This document shows, piece by piece, positions 1-11,342 of a DNA stretch of 64,000 nucleotides. The notes under the pieces are model-generated. The model ran no database searches. It was not told the DNA's origin and saw nothing but the letters and a program-made list of their open reading frames with translations. The translations under genes were made by a program, and so were the position numbers. The stretch's first letter is position 1. Each line of letters begins with the position of its first letter. This DNA is from Macrosoma leucophasiata (lineage: Eukaryota; Arthropoda; Insecta; Lepidoptera; Hedylidae): NCBI GenBank assembly GCA_036365455.1, contig JAWQUS010000032.1:16128001-16192000 (forward strand). Reading direction: 5' to 3'.

Positions 1-290
1 CTTGTCCACTCCGTATTGAAGAGGCCTCCATTAGATAATAAAGTCTGATCAAAATATGAAGTCTATCTATGTCATTGGCTGCGATAAGGTCACAAACGTG
101 AGGTCAAATATGATACAAGTCTTTCGAAACTCAATAAAACATTAAAAGCCACTACTTCAGTGCTGGTTTGTTGAGAGTTAAGGGTAAACTAGACGAGATG
201 CGTTTATTTATTCGATTGTTCTTGATATTATAGTGTGAAAAGTCGTAACGCCTAGAAAACGAAACAATAGGGGTAAACGAGGCAGACTGT

Positions 291-424
291 AACATTACAG
301 AGCCGTACTGTACCACCTGACCGGAACACGATAGTATTAAACACTACCATTTAGCGGTAAGTAGATTAAATAATGCGGTGGTACATACACCCGCGAGCTC
401 CGTCACTGGAGCTTAACCACCAGT
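291..424 (-). repeat. SINE-A fragment (5' half)
   Basis: Reads in reverse the family's 5' half, from the conserved GGCCGTAC-like junction to the ACTGGTGGT-like head. It is diverged (for example TTAACCACCAGT in place of TCTACCACCAGT). No tail half is present. The flanks at 1-290 and 425-815 hold no gene or repeat that I recognise. Confidence 0.75.
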
Positions 425-815
425 ATTGTACACCTGTGCAAAGCCAGGACTGGCCGCTAGCAAGAAATATGTTAAGTACTTTGAACTTGACACGCTGTAC
501 TAGCGTTTTAATATTACGAAACGTGGATCATCTGAGTTAACCCTAACAATCTGGTATAATAAGAGACTAATAAAAAATCGATTCGGCCAATAAAAGCCAT
601 CGACGTTCAACGTGTAGCTCATAAAAGCAATGTTTTCTTTGGCAATTGAATTTCTTGTAGGTAAGAAAATCAGTAGGTAAAGGAAGCATCATTGACATGA
701 AAATCATATCTTTCTATTCATCATATTTTTAATTAGCTTTCGTAGACACTCGCAATTGAGGAGACGACAAGGTAGTATAAGCCTCATACCAAGTATAATT
801 ACATATCCTCTGCTC

Positions 816-1008
816 ATACTCACGGAAGCCACCCTGTGTGTTTGCTGGTAGAGTCATTCGGGGTAACAGCGCGCGTTGGGTAAGAGATCGCAGTGCTTTG
901 TAAGAGAAAACAAGGCAGTATGAGATTCATACTTACTGAAGCCACCCTGTGACTTTGGTGGCAGTCATTCGGGGTAACAGCACGTGTTGGGTAAGAGATC
1001 GCAGTGCT
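816..1008. repeat. two-copy direct repeat, offset about 113 bp
   Basis: The stretch from GAAGCCACCCTGTG to AGAGATCGCAGTGCT occurs at about 825-897 and again at about 938-1008 with a few substitutions, separated by unrelated sequence. No coding potential is seen. It may be a local duplication or two termini of one element. Confidence 0.75.
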
Positions 1009-1772
1009 AAGATCTCCTCGTTGAAGGAAAGGCAGGGGGGGAACGTACAGTACATGACGACATCAGTGGCAAGTCAGTGGTCATAATGAAACCACAAGTT
1101 ACGTAATTAATGTAAAAACCAGAAAACCAGAGGTCACAACGCAGATGCGTTGCCACCTATGAATTAGTCAACCATTTCGACCACTTGGTTTTTGTGTAGA
1201 TTTTTATCATCACTTACCATCCATTTGAACTGTGTGCTAGTTTGCCGCCGTAAAAATAAATAAAACACCTATCTAATAACCAACAAATAACATGCATTCA
1301 TAAAGCCATACCTAGTAAATAATTATAAGAAAACAAGTGAGACGAAGCCATAGCTTTCTTCATAATCCCGAGATGCAGATAGTAAACAACAGAACAAAGA
1401 GCCTTGAGTGCAATTGTAAGATTATTGGATAATCACCCACGTGCCACCTCAAATACACGTCTCCTACCAGTAATAGATTAATGGCTACTTACGCTAAATA
1501 TAGACTGTTTACACGGATATGCAGCTTACTGAAATATCTAAGTCTTAACACAACACATCCCTTACAGAGTAGGCAGAGAGTGTAAAGCGCCAGATGTTAT
1601 TGATTTGGTTTTATTACTGCTCGTCTAAGTATAGTTTATTCAGGTAAGGATAAGTGAGTATTCAATGGAAAAAACCAGCCAAGTACGCCCTGAACTCGAG
1701 ATCTCGTCGTCGACTCCATTATCATGGGTAGGTACAATAGGCTATTGTACCTACTACTTTGTACTACCTATC
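1009..1772. other. non-coding, repeat scraps only
   Basis: No gene is supported. A diverged SINE-A scrap lies near 1100-1160 (CAGATGCGTTGCCACC). A short reverse match to the RTE 3' end (AGAGTGTAAAGCGCCAGA) is at about 1577-1594. Confidence 0.5.
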
Positions 1773-4700
1773 TGGACGTCATGACGCAGGGCGTCGTGAC
1801 GCTAGGCGTCGAGTTGCTGGGCGTCAGGACGCTAGGCGTCGGAACGCTTGGCGTCGTGACGGGGCGTCGGGACGCTGGGCGTCGGGACGCTGGGCGTCGG
1901 GACGCTGTACCTCGGGACGCATGGCGTCGGGGCGCTAGGCGTCGGGGCGTTGGACGTCGGGACGTTGGGCGTCGGGACGCTGGGCGTCGGGGCGCTGGGC
2001 GTCGGGACGCTGGGCATCGGGACGCTGGGCGTCGGGACGCTGGACGTCGGGACGCTGCGCGTCGGGACGCTGGGCGTCGGGACGCTGAGCGTCGAGACGC
2101 TGGGCGTCGGGACGTTGGCGTCGGGACGCTGGGTGTCGGGACGGTGGCGTCGGGACGCTGGGTGTCGGGACGGTGGCGTCGGGACGCTGGGCGTCGGGAC
2201 GCTGAGCGTCGGGACGCTGGGCGTCGGGACGCTGGGCGTCGGGACGCTGGGCGTCGGGACGCTGGGCGTCGGGGCGCTGGGCGTCGGGGCGCTGGGCGTC
2301 GGGACGCTGGGCGTCGGGACGTTGGCCGTCGGGACGCTGGGCGTCGGGACGCTGGGCGTCGGACCGCTGGGCGTCGGGACGCTGAGCATCGGGACTCTGG
2401 GCGTCGGGACGTTGGCGTCAGGACGCTGGGCGTCGGGACGCTGGGCGTCGGGACGCTGGGCGTCGGGACGCTGGGCGTCGGGACGCTGGGCGTCGGGACG
2501 CTGGGCGTCGGGATCTGGGCGTCGGGACGATGAGCGTCGAGACGCTGGGCGTCGGGACGTTGGCGTCAGGACGCTGGGCGTCGGGACGTTGGCGTCAGGA
2601 CGCTGGGCGTCGGGACGCTGGGCGTCGAGACGTTGGCGTCGGGACGCTGGGCGTCGGGGGGCGTCGTGACGCTAGGCGTCGAGTTGCTGGGCGTCAGGAC
2701 GCTAGGCGTCGGGCCGCTGGGCGTCGGGACGCTGGGCGTCGGGACGCTGGGCGTCGGGACGCTGGGCGTCGGGATGTTGGGCGTCGGGACGCTAGACGTT
2801 GTGACGCTGAACGTCGGGACGCTGGGCGTCGGGACGCTGGGCGTCGGGGCGCTGGGCGTCGGGACGCTGGGCGTCGGGACGTTGGCCGTCGGGACGCTGG
2901 GCGTCGGGACGCTGGGCGTCGGGGCGCTGGGCGTCGGGACGCTGGGCGTCGGGGCGCTGGGCGTCGGGACGCTGGGCGTCGGGACGCTGGGCGTCGGGAC
3001 GCTGGGCGTCGGGACACTGAGCGTCGGTACACTGGGCAACGGGACTCTGGGCGTCGGGACACTGAGCGTCGGTACGCTGGGCGTCGGGACGCTGGGCGTC
3101 GGGACGCTGAGCATCGGGACTCTGGGCGGTGACGTCGGGACGTTGGCGTCGGGACGCTGGGTGTCGGGACGGTGGCGTCGGGACGCTGGGCGTCGGGACG
3201 CTGAGCGTCGGGACGCTGGGCGTCGGGACGCTGGGCGTCGGGCCGCTGGGCGTCGGGACGTTGGCGTCAGGACGCTGGGCGTCGGGACGCTGGGCGTCGA
3301 GACGTTGGCGTCGGGACGCTGCGCGTCGGGGGGCGTCGTGACGCTAGGCGTCGAGTTGCTGGGCGTCAGGACGCTAGGCGTCGGGACGCTGGACGTCGGG
3401 ACGCTGGGCGTCGGGACGCTGGGCGTCGGGCCGCTGGGCGTCGGGCCGCTGGGCGTCGGGACGCTGAGCATCGGGACTCTGGGCGTCGGGACGTTGGCGT
3501 CAGGACGCTGGGCGTCGGGACGCTGGGCGTCGGGACGCTGGGCGTCGGGACGGTGGGCGTCGGGTCGCTGAGCGTCGAGACGCTGGGCGTCGGGACGTTG
3601 GCGTCAGGACGCTGGGCGTCGGGACGCTGGGCGTCGAGACGATGGCGTCGGGACGCTGGGCGTCGGGGGGCGTCGTGACGCTAGGCGTCGAGTTGCTGGG
3701 CGTCAGGACGCTAGGCGTCGGGCCGCTGGGCGTCGGGACGCTGGGCATCGGGACGCTAGACGTTGTGACGCTGAACGTCGGGACGCTGGGCGTCGGGACG
3801 ATGGGCGTCGGGACGCTGGGCGTCGGGACGCTGGACGTTGGGACGCTGGGCTTCGGGACGCTGGGCTTCGGGACGCTGGGCGTCGGGACGCTGGACGTCG
3901 GGACGCTGCGCGTCGGGACGCTGGGCATTGGGACGCTGAGCGTCGAGACGCTGGGCGTCGGGACGGTGGCGTCGGGACGCTGGGCGTCGGGACGTTGGCG
4001 TCGGGACGCTGGGTGTCGGGACGGTGGCGTCGGGACGCTGGGCGTCGGGACGCTGAGCGTCGGGACGCTGGTCGTCGGGGCGCTGGGCGTCGGGACGCTG
4101 GGCGTCGGGACGTTGGCCGTCGGGACGCTGGGCGTCGGGACGCTGGGCGTCGGGGCGCTGGGCGTCGGGACGCTGTGCGTCGGGACGCTGGGCGTCGGGA
4201 CGCTGGGCGTCGGGACGCTGGGCGTCGGGACGCTGGGCGTCGGGACGCTGAGCGTCGGGACGCTGGGCGTCGGGACGTTGGCGTCAGGACGCTGGGCGTC
4301 GGGACGCTGGGCGTCGAGACGATGGCGTCGGGACGCTGGGCGTCGGGGGGCGTCGTGACGCTAGGCGTCGAGTTGCTGGGCGTCAGGACGCTAGGCGTCG
4401 GGCCGCTGGGCGTCGGGACGCTGGGCATCGGGACGCTAGACGTTGTGACGCTGAACGTCGGGACGCTGGGCGTCGGGACGATGGGCGTCGGGACGCTGGG
4501 CGTCGGGACGCTGGACGTTGGGACGCTGGGCTTCGGGACGCTGGGCTTCGGGACGCTGGGCGTCGGGACGCTGGACGTCGGGACGCTGCGCGTCGGGACG
4601 CTGGGCATTGGGACGCTGAGCGTCGAGACGCTGGGCGTCGGGACGGTGGCGTCGGGACGCTGGGCGTCGGGACGTTGGCGTCGGGACGCTGGGTGTCGGG

Positions 4701-5720
4701 ACGGTGGCGTCGGGACGCTGGGCGTCGGGACGCTGAGCGTCGGGACGCTGGTCGTCGGGGCGCTGGGCGTCGGGACGCTGGGCGTCGGGACGTTGGCCGT
4801 CGGGACGCTGGGCGTCGGGACGCTGGGCGTCGGGGCGCTGGGCGTCGGGACGCTGTGCGTCGGGACGCTGGGCGTCGGGACGCTGGGCGTCGGGACGCTG
4901 GGCGTCGGGACGCTGGGCGTCGGGACGCTGAGCGTCGGGACGCTAGGCGTCGAGTTGCTGGGCGTCAGGACGCTAGGCGTCGGGACGCTGGACGTCGGGA
5001 CGCTGGACGTCGGGACGCTGGGCGTCGGGACGTTGGGCGTCGAGACGCTGGGCGTCGGGACGTTGGCGTCAGGACGGTGGGCGTCGGGACACTGGGCGTC
5101 GGGACGTTGGCCGTCGGGAAGCTGGGCGTCGGGACGCTGGGCGTCTGGACGCTGAGCGTCGGGACTCTGGGCGTCGGGACGCTGGGCGTCGGGACGCTGG
5201 GCGTCGGGACGCTGGGCGTCAGGACGCTGGGCGTCGGGACGCTAGGCGTCGGGACGCTGGGCGTTGGGACGGTGGCGTCGGGACGCTGGGCGTCGGGACG
5301 TTGGCGTCGGAACGCTGGGCGTCGGGACGGTGGCGTCGGGACGCTGGGCGTCGGGACGCTGAGCGTCGGGACGCTGGGCGTCGGGACGCTGGGCGTCGGG
5401 ACGCTGGGCGTCGGGACGCTGGGCGTCGGGACGCTGGGCGTCGGGACGCTGGGCGTCGGGACGCTGGGCGTCGGGACGCTGAGCGTCGGGGCGCTGGGCG
5501 TCGGGACGCTGGGTGTCGGGACGTTGGCCGTCGGGGCGCTGGGCGTCGGGACGCTGGGCGTCGGGACGCTGGGCGTCGGGACGCTGGGCGTCGGGACACT
5601 GAGCGTCGGTACGCTGGGCGTCAGGACGCTTGGACGCTGGGCGTCAGGGCGTAGGGCGTCGGGACGCTGGGCGTCGTGACGCTGGGCGTCGGGGCGCTAG
5701 ACGTCGAGACGCTGAGCATC
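1773..5720. repeat. GC-rich minisatellite, about 15-bp unit
   Basis: About 3.9 kb of tandem GGGACGCTGGGCGTC units (roughly 260 copies) interspersed with 14-bp variants (GGGACGTTGGCGTC) and point variants (GGGGCG, GGACGT, GAGACG). The tract is strongly GC- and CpG-rich inside AT-rich DNA, with sharp edges. Because the unit is a multiple of three, several frames stay open on both strands, giving VGTLG-, GRRDA-, ASGRW-, PSVPT- and SRRPA-type repeats. I regard these as artefacts. GGG runs recur every 7-8 bases with loops of 4-5, and CGTCGGGACG is nearly self-complementary. Confidence 0.97.
3580..4942. repeat. higher-order 680-bp tandem duplication in the minisatellite
   Basis: The pattern of variant units from about 3580 to 4261 recurs at an offset of exactly 680 bp (about 4260-4942). 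The landmark GATGGCGTCGGGACGC is at 3641 and 4321, and the later lines match base for base where compared. Copies end where the second runs into CGCTAGGCGTCGAGTTGC. This indicates recent unequal exchange or an assembly duplication. Confidence 0.9.
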
Positions 5721-5828
5721 TTATACAATATACCTACTGCAATTTTCATTATTTTACTCCTACACTGGAACCTACTTCCGTTGCATTTATTTTAACAGCG
5801 AACCAATAAAATATTTCGCACTTGTTTT

Positions 5829-6103
5829 GTAATTGAAGTGGCAAACAAGCATGTAATTTACATTGATGTTAAGTGATGACTGCAGCCTTTAGACACCCAC
5901 TCAAAGACCAAGATCAAAATACAGATGCGTTTCCACTTCAGTGCCCTATAAGGTGTTATGCCGGTATTTACACGGTCGTACGAGTACATTACTACGGTAC
6001 CGGAAGACGATAGTGCTGAACAGTACCACTTAGCGGCAAGTAGATTAGGTAATGCAGTAGTGCCTACGCCAGCGAGCTCCTTCACTGAAACTCTATCATC
6101 AGC
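5829..6103 (-). repeat. SINE-A, near full length, diverged
   Basis: Reads in reverse from GTAATTGAAGTGGCAAACAA to CTCTATCATCAGC. It contains the family landmarks GATGACTGCAGCC, GCAGATGCGT, ACGATAGTGCTGAACA and GCGAGCTCC, with many substitutions, so it is an old copy. It sits just past the minisatellite. Confidence 0.85.
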
Positions 6104-6825
6104 AAATCCCCCTGGCGATTAAACAAATTTCATAAAATACAAGAAAAACAATTTTGTTAAATATGTTATATTTATTTATAACAATAAATTATTTATATTA
6201 AAAAGATGGACCCTAAAGAAACCTAGTCTACTGTAGCAGTTATTAACGAAGATTTAAATATATGTTTGTAATTTTTCCCATTAATGCAGTCTTTATTTTT
6301 AGGGCATCTTTAAGCTTAAACATAACTTAAGAATTAAAATTATCAAAAGACAACTTAGGTACTAGAACTAGTTCATACTCATACAAGACAAGTTAATTAT
6401 AAAATAAATATAATATTACATACTTAGGCAATTGCTTTGGATCAGTTGTTATGTTTTGTATCAATCTTTGTAAGTACATTATTTACTTTAAAAATAAAAA
6501 CAGGTAATGATTTCTGTAAAATAGGTAGACCTGTAAAATAGGTAGACCTCAAAAATCTGACTTCCAAAATAATTTATCAGTTAGGCACAGATGATTCTGA
6601 ATAAATCAGTCCTTCAATTAAAATATTTTTATGTTTTAAGAAAAATTCAGGAATCTGTAGTCCATCCGCGTTTCAACTGAACTACCGAAGCTACTGCTAC
6701 AGCTGAGCTACATCAGCAACTGAGTAGTAAATTAATATCTTGCAAAAGTAATGGTGATGGTTTCATGCTATTTATATTTACCATGACTGTTATGTAGTCT
6801 TATACACCTTCATTAACTTAATCTA
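6104..6825 (-). other. probable 3' UTR and downstream flank of the 571-codon gene
   Basis: AT-rich, no open frame of note and no recognised repeat. On the minus strand a candidate AATAAA lies at 6292-6297, about 530 bases past the stop, and more A/T-rich candidates lie near 6165-6190. No transcript evidence is available, so the UTR end is a guess. Confidence 0.35.
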
Positions 6826-8541
6826 TCACATATTTTGTTGCAAAAATTTCCTCTCATTAATACAATTTTCCAGCTCATCATGATACCTGTCGATTTTCGC
6901 GTCAAATCCAGGACTCTGTATGCCACAATCAAAACTATTCCCCGTTATAACTTTCTCTCTATTCAACGTCGAATCAAATCTCACCTTCTTCCCCGGAGTA
7001 TTAGTTCTATTGTGTGATATATCAAAATTGTCTTCGCATCTCTCTCGCAAAGGCGTTACGTTTTCGTTCAACCTTGTATTTCTCAACGTTTTAATCGTTT
7101 CATATTCATGCTCATCATCTAATTCTTCAATTTCTATTTCATCTGAATTATCCAGGTGTAAACCAGGGTTTTCTATACCAGACTCCTTTTCAACTACCTT
7201 TGTTTTTGGTGGCTTACGAGGCACCTCGTATGGATTAAGAGTAACATTATTATCGACTTTCTCGCCTTTAAATGTCTTCTTCAAAGTTTTAAACACTTTC
7301 TTAGATAACTTATTGCTTTTTTTCAATAAATGTTTCAAGTCTTTCTTACTAGTATTTGTTTCATTCGAACTATTTGATTGATTCCTGTTTATACTCAAAA
7401 TATCTGTAGAATTGAATTGGGATACATCATGACCAAGAATTTTGCTTTGTTTGTTGTAATTAGAATCAGTAAAATCTTCTCCAATATTCTCATAAATAGG
7501 ACTTTCAGATCTGTAAGAATCTATATTTTCATAATCATGGTTTTCTGTGTTAAATGTTGATTCATTTACAGTCGATATTGTACTATTAGTGTCATTTGTA
7601 AACAATTTTCGAGGCATTATATTATTAGGTAATGGTACTGAGTTCCCTATGGGTCTATTAATTGCTTCTAAGTTATATTCTAGTTCAGGCTTGGGCATAG
7701 TTTGATCCAAAAATGGATTTTCGGCTGTTGTATCAATATTTACATCAAGATTCGGATCTAAAAATGGATTTGTATTCTTTTTATTTGATATGAATCTCTT
7801 TTTAGTTATGATCGTAATCGTTTTTATTTCCATTATGTTGCTCTCATTCAAGTCATCATCAAGGTATAATGATTGGTTTGTCGCTGGAGATTCTAATGCT
7901 AGTCGGTCTATAAAGCTAAGACTTAAATTACTTGTGTTATTTATTATAACTTGGTTTGTTACATTTGTTTGAATGTTTGTTGTGGATACATTTTCGTCAT
8001 TATTTATTGATTTCGGTTCCAATACAGATATGCCAGAATCAATGTCAATATCAGTTTCATTTTCAGATTTAATTTGATTAAGTGTATCTTCAGTAACAAG
8101 AAAATCTGCAGTCTGGTTTGTCAATTCTTTGGTTCTCTCATTTGATATTGATGATACAGTACTTAAATTAGCATAAATAGGTTCTTCTTCTACTTTATTG
8201 ATACTGCTTTTCTTTGGTATAACATCTTCTATTATGGGTTTAACAGGAGCCTCCATTGCTTTTATGTTTCTTTTAACATTTTCTAATTCACTAACAAGTA
8301 ACTCGTTGACTGCTTTTCTGCTTATACCTAAGTCTAGTCCATTGTTTTCGAAGGCACTGCCCTCACTTCTGGTTCGCTTACGTTTCTTATTTGGCGTAAT
8401 TTCCATGGCTGTGTTGCACATTGGGTCTTCGTTGGCTAGTAGGTCCAATGCAGGGTTTAGGTACACGTTGGGACAAGGCGTATCAATCTTTCGTTTGCTT
8501 TTCGGCTTCACTTCAAATTGATTGTTGTCCACTGGATCCAT
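6826..8541 (-). CDS. uncharacterised 571-aa disordered protein
   Basis: I do not recognise the family. One uninterrupted frame runs from ATG (8541) to TGA (6826). Just upstream on the minus strand is TATAATTTCAG followed by TGAATA and the ATG, so a 5'-UTR intron acceptor probably precedes the start. The protein is rich in N, S, T, D, E and K with no membrane segment or signal peptide. Visible motifs are basic NLS-like clusters at residues 12-18 (KPKSKRK) and 51-56 (NKKRKR); tyrosine motifs YANL (123), YENI (337 and 350), YEVP (438) and YETI (480); NPFLD at 258 and 275, which resembles EH-domain ligands; a lysine-rich patch at about 399-428; and KVRF at 519-522, which fits the PP1-docking consensus. 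I infer a nuclear or scaffold role, unproven. Its length, lack of transposon motifs and ordinary codon use argue for a real host gene. Confidence 0.8.
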   Translation of the reverse strand: MDPVDNNQFEVKPKSKRKIDTPCPNVYLNPALDLLANEDPMCNTAMEITPNKKRKRTRSEGSAFENNGLDLGISRKAVNELLVSELENVKRNIKAMEAPVKPIIEDVIPKKSSINKVEEEPIYANLSTVSSISNERTKELTNQTADFLVTEDTLNQIKSENETDIDIDSGISVLEPKSINNDENVSTTNIQTNVTNQVIINNTSNLSLSFIDRLALESPATNQSLYLDDDLNESNIMEIKTITIITKKRFISNKKNTNPFLDPNLDVNIDTTAENPFLDQTMPKPELEYNLEAINRPIGNSVPLPNNIMPRKLFTNDTNSTISTVNESTFNTENHDYENIDSYRSESPIYENIGEDFTDSNYNKQSKILGHDVSQFNSTDILSINRNQSNSSNETNTSKKDLKHLLKKSNKLSKKVFKTLKKTFKGEKVDNNVTLNPYEVPRKPPKTKVVEKESGIENPGLHLDNSDEIEIEELDDEHEYETIKTLRNTRLNENVTPLRERCEDNFDISHNRTNTPGKKVRFDSTLNREKVITGNSFDCGIQSPGFDAKIDRYHDELENCINERKFLQQNM

Positions 8542-8940
8542 TATTCACTGAAATTATATAAATTAAATTAATTAATTTATCATAAATGTAATATCTTAAG
8601 ATATGCTTAGTTCCTTTCGGAATAAAGAGTGTAGAGCGCCAGACATCTGTTAAAACACATACAAGTTTCCATGTCGTCATAAGTGATCATAATATGATAA
8701 GCTTAAGGTTACGGGTCTGTTCCCAGATTGTTTTTTTTTTTTTTCATTTTAGTAGAAGAACATTTCCCTAAGAAGATTTTATGTGGCAACAACGGATTTT
8801 AATCAAAATATATTATTATTTAGGTATCTATCAGAGTTGATGAGTGTAATTAAGCAACAAAATACCTATAAAATATTATTTTGTTAATTAATTGCACCTC
8901 TGACTATCCTTTTAGAGATAAAAGAACATCTGTATAATTT
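8542..8940 (-). other. 5' flank of the 571-codon gene
   Basis: Contains the putative intron acceptor immediately upstream of the ATG, a reverse scrap of the RTE 3' end near 8627-8646 (AGTGTAGAGCGCCAGACAT) and a 14-T run near 8731. I find no promoter or first exon. Confidence 0.4.
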
Positions 8941-9249
8941 ACGTAACTTCACGCCTGTAATCCCCGAAGGGGTAGGCAGAGGTAAATGCATGCATTCAAG
9001 CATACATGCAAACACCCACGATTCGCCGGTTACGTTTTGGCCCATGTAACAGGTGGCGAGCCTGTTGACATCTCCGGGCACATTACCAAACTTTGAGGTA
9101 CTGGGAAATTTCCAGAAAATGGAAAAATCCCAATAGAACCAGAGATAAAGGCTTTTTCACCATTATCTCTGATAACCCCCTACCCGGGAATCGAACCCAG
9201 GACCTCAGCGTAGTAGTAGTGGCCTGCTACCACTAGGCTACCGAGGCAG
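8941..9249 (-). repeat. SINE-B (tRNA-derived), near full length
   Basis: On the minus strand it begins with a tRNA-like head: an A box near TAGCCTAGTGGT and a B box GGTTCGATTCC spaced as in a tRNA. An unrelated body follows (GGAAATTTCCCAGTACC, CATGTATGCTTGAATGC), ending at GGATTACAGGCGTGAAGTTA. Pol III boxes plus a non-tRNA body define a SINE. It is a clean copy. Confidence 0.92.
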
Positions 9250-10263
9250 TTAATATTAATAAATGTATAATTTAATTTAGTAATTAATATGTTTGTTCAA
9301 AGTTCTTGAACATGTTTTGAAAAACAATAAAAAATTAAATCAGCTATATTCATTCCATAGCCTTGAGGTCCCGCATGAAGTCATTTTTTTGTTAAATTTC
9401 TAAAGACTTGTATGTCCTAAAGATATATTTTTGGGTTCTTTGGGTTTAACACATGCCAGTGAACTACTGGCATACAAAATAAAATATTACAAACAAATAT
9501 TTGACCCCATGCAAAACAAATATTTGACCCCATGCGGTCTGAATCCAGGAGTCAATACACACAGCTAGACTGAACAAGTCATAACAGACATCACTGCATT
9601 CTTAATCTACCTGATGGTAAGGCTCTGCACAAACGTGGACACTTTCTGTTACTGATGCAGCACACCATTACAGGAAACCATGTTCACTGTGTCCAGTATC
9701 AGCAATCAGACACAGTTGCTGATTTCCTGTCACCGACACAGCACACCAATAGAAACTATAGCTGTAGTTGCTGTGTCCAGTGCGCAGCTCAGTATAATTG
9801 TAATTTGTTAATGTTGCTTGTGTCTTCAACTGTCGACTTTCAGTTTTAGTTACGGACACTGAACACTTTTGACAGTCATGAATATAGTGTTAAGAAACAA
9901 CTAGACACATGTATGCGCAGGGAGTTGATCGATTTCATGGTTCTATAGAAATCAAATATTTATCGGTAGCTTGTATCTGACACAAGACAAAAAAGTGTCC
10001 ACTAAGCAATAGCGCTTTGGCTAAATGATATTGTAGGAACACAATTGTGTTCCAGGACTTCCAGGTTAATAGTAATGTCATCCTTTGTTAGTCTAGCCCT
10101 GAGGCAAAATAAATTAGGACTCAGGTTTTGTGTAGATTATCTAATCAATCATCAATGTGGACTGCGTACTATTTGCCACTTCATTACAACTAAAAACTTG
10201 TTACACTGTTTGTTTTTTTTCAAAGTTTTTGAAGTGTTTAGTCACTGGACAATATTTATATAT
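9250..10263. other. non-coding intergenic with short direct repeats
   Basis: No gene is supported. A 19-20-bp sequence, CAAATATTTGACCCCATGC, occurs twice in tandem near 9495-9533. Around 9655-9790 an 80-90-bp stretch with CAGCACACCA and CTGTGTCCAGT landmarks is imperfectly repeated. Confidence 0.5.
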
Positions 10264-10338
10264 GTCTACAGGCAGCAGACATCACTTAACATCAATGTGA
10301 GCTCATGCTTGTTTGTTTTGCCACCTTCCTTACATAAA
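10264..10338 (+). repeat. SINE-A 3' tail fragment
   Basis: Matches the final 75 bp of the family: GTCTACAGGCAGCAG, ACATCACTTAACATCAATG and CCTTACATAAAAC. It is diverged and lacks the head. Confidence 0.7.
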
Positions 10339-10900
10339 ACAAAACACATGGAAATGATGAACTGTGTTTGGATTTAATGTGAATAGCGTCTAGACCCTAT
10401 ATTTTATTACAAAACAAAGTATAGTAATTCTTGTATATTAAGGTGCTTATTATATTGTAAGAGCATAGTAGAGCTTCTCATAATATTTACTCATGAAATA
10501 GTGTTTTGTTAGTAAGGAACTACAACAAGGAATCATATTTTTTACGAAAATAACAACAAAAAACTATGGACATGCAATAACAGCTTTCTGAAGGAATAAG
10601 ATTGATATAATTAACGTTTTAAATACTTTAGGTGTACAAATTTCATTCATAAAAATGCAAAATAATATTTCTAAAAATGTGATTTCAGTCTTACCAATTC
10701 AACCATGCAAAAGTTGTTTTTCTTCTTCAGATTTACACATTTAGCTCACTTCAACACATTTCAACATTATTTCCATAATATCCAAGCTATTTAATGAATA
10801 ATAATGATCACTTTCATTCATTAATAATTATTTTTTCCAAATCAAAACCATGATCAAAACTTCGTTACGCACGACAGGTGCTCGGCGACGGTTATTTTTG
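10339..10900. other. AT-rich non-coding
   Basis: No gene, RNA or known repeat is visible. Confidence 0.4.
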
Positions 10901-10901
10901 A

Positions 10902-11342
10902 CAACCCAGGTGCATTGTTCTTATGGCTGTATGGCATCGCTATTACGCATATTGCCAGTGTCAAGTAAAACGATACTTCATATTTATTTAAGCAGCGTAA
11001 AAGTTAGTATAATATAGTCATCAAGTATAGTAAGTATCAAGTATATAAGTTATCAAGTATAATATGTCAGCCAAGTGGGTTACAATCAAGTTATTCGAGT
11101 AAAGCGATGGCTACTTTACAGAACATTTACAATGAAGTTTTGGAGGCAACCTGAAAGGTCGTATTTTCGCACTGTTATTCTATTTCACTATACACGGGCA
11201 CTGTAATAAACATATATCAAACAAAATGCCACCAATTTTATTCAATATAACTTAAAAATACACCAAGAAAATGAAATAAAATAAGAGCACCATACGCCTC
11301 TTTCAAGGTTCCCGCCAAAACTCCAACCCAGGTGCATTTGCT
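10902..11342 (+). repeat. repeat D, copy 1, flanked by a 16-bp direct repeat
   Basis: About 400 bp (10931-11325) is shared with 17104-17456: TCGCTATTACGCATATTGCC, CGAGTAAAGCGATGGC, ATTTCACTATACACGGGCAC and GCCTCTTTCAAGGTTCC. Here it is bracketed by AACCCAGGTGCATT at about 10902 and 11327, which looks like a target-site duplication. The class is unknown. Confidence 0.75.

Noticed and set aside
1724..5679. Long proline-, serine- or glycine-rich reading frames on both strands
   Set aside because: They are the automatic result of a 15-bp repeat without stops. They overlap in nearly every frame and show no independent coding signal.
1773..5720. CRISPR-like regular repeats
   Set aside because: Units are contiguous with no unique spacers, and the context is a eukaryotic genome.
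8884..9081. Short open frames in SINE-B copies (also at 31812, 36984, 58095 and 59983)
   Set aside because: The same peptide recurs only because the SINE recurs. The frames cross its Pol III-type body and have no gene context.
10045..10377. Frame with LRFCVDY, reminiscent of retroelement RT
   Set aside because: Only seven residues match, and nothing around them fits a Gypsy-type polymerase.
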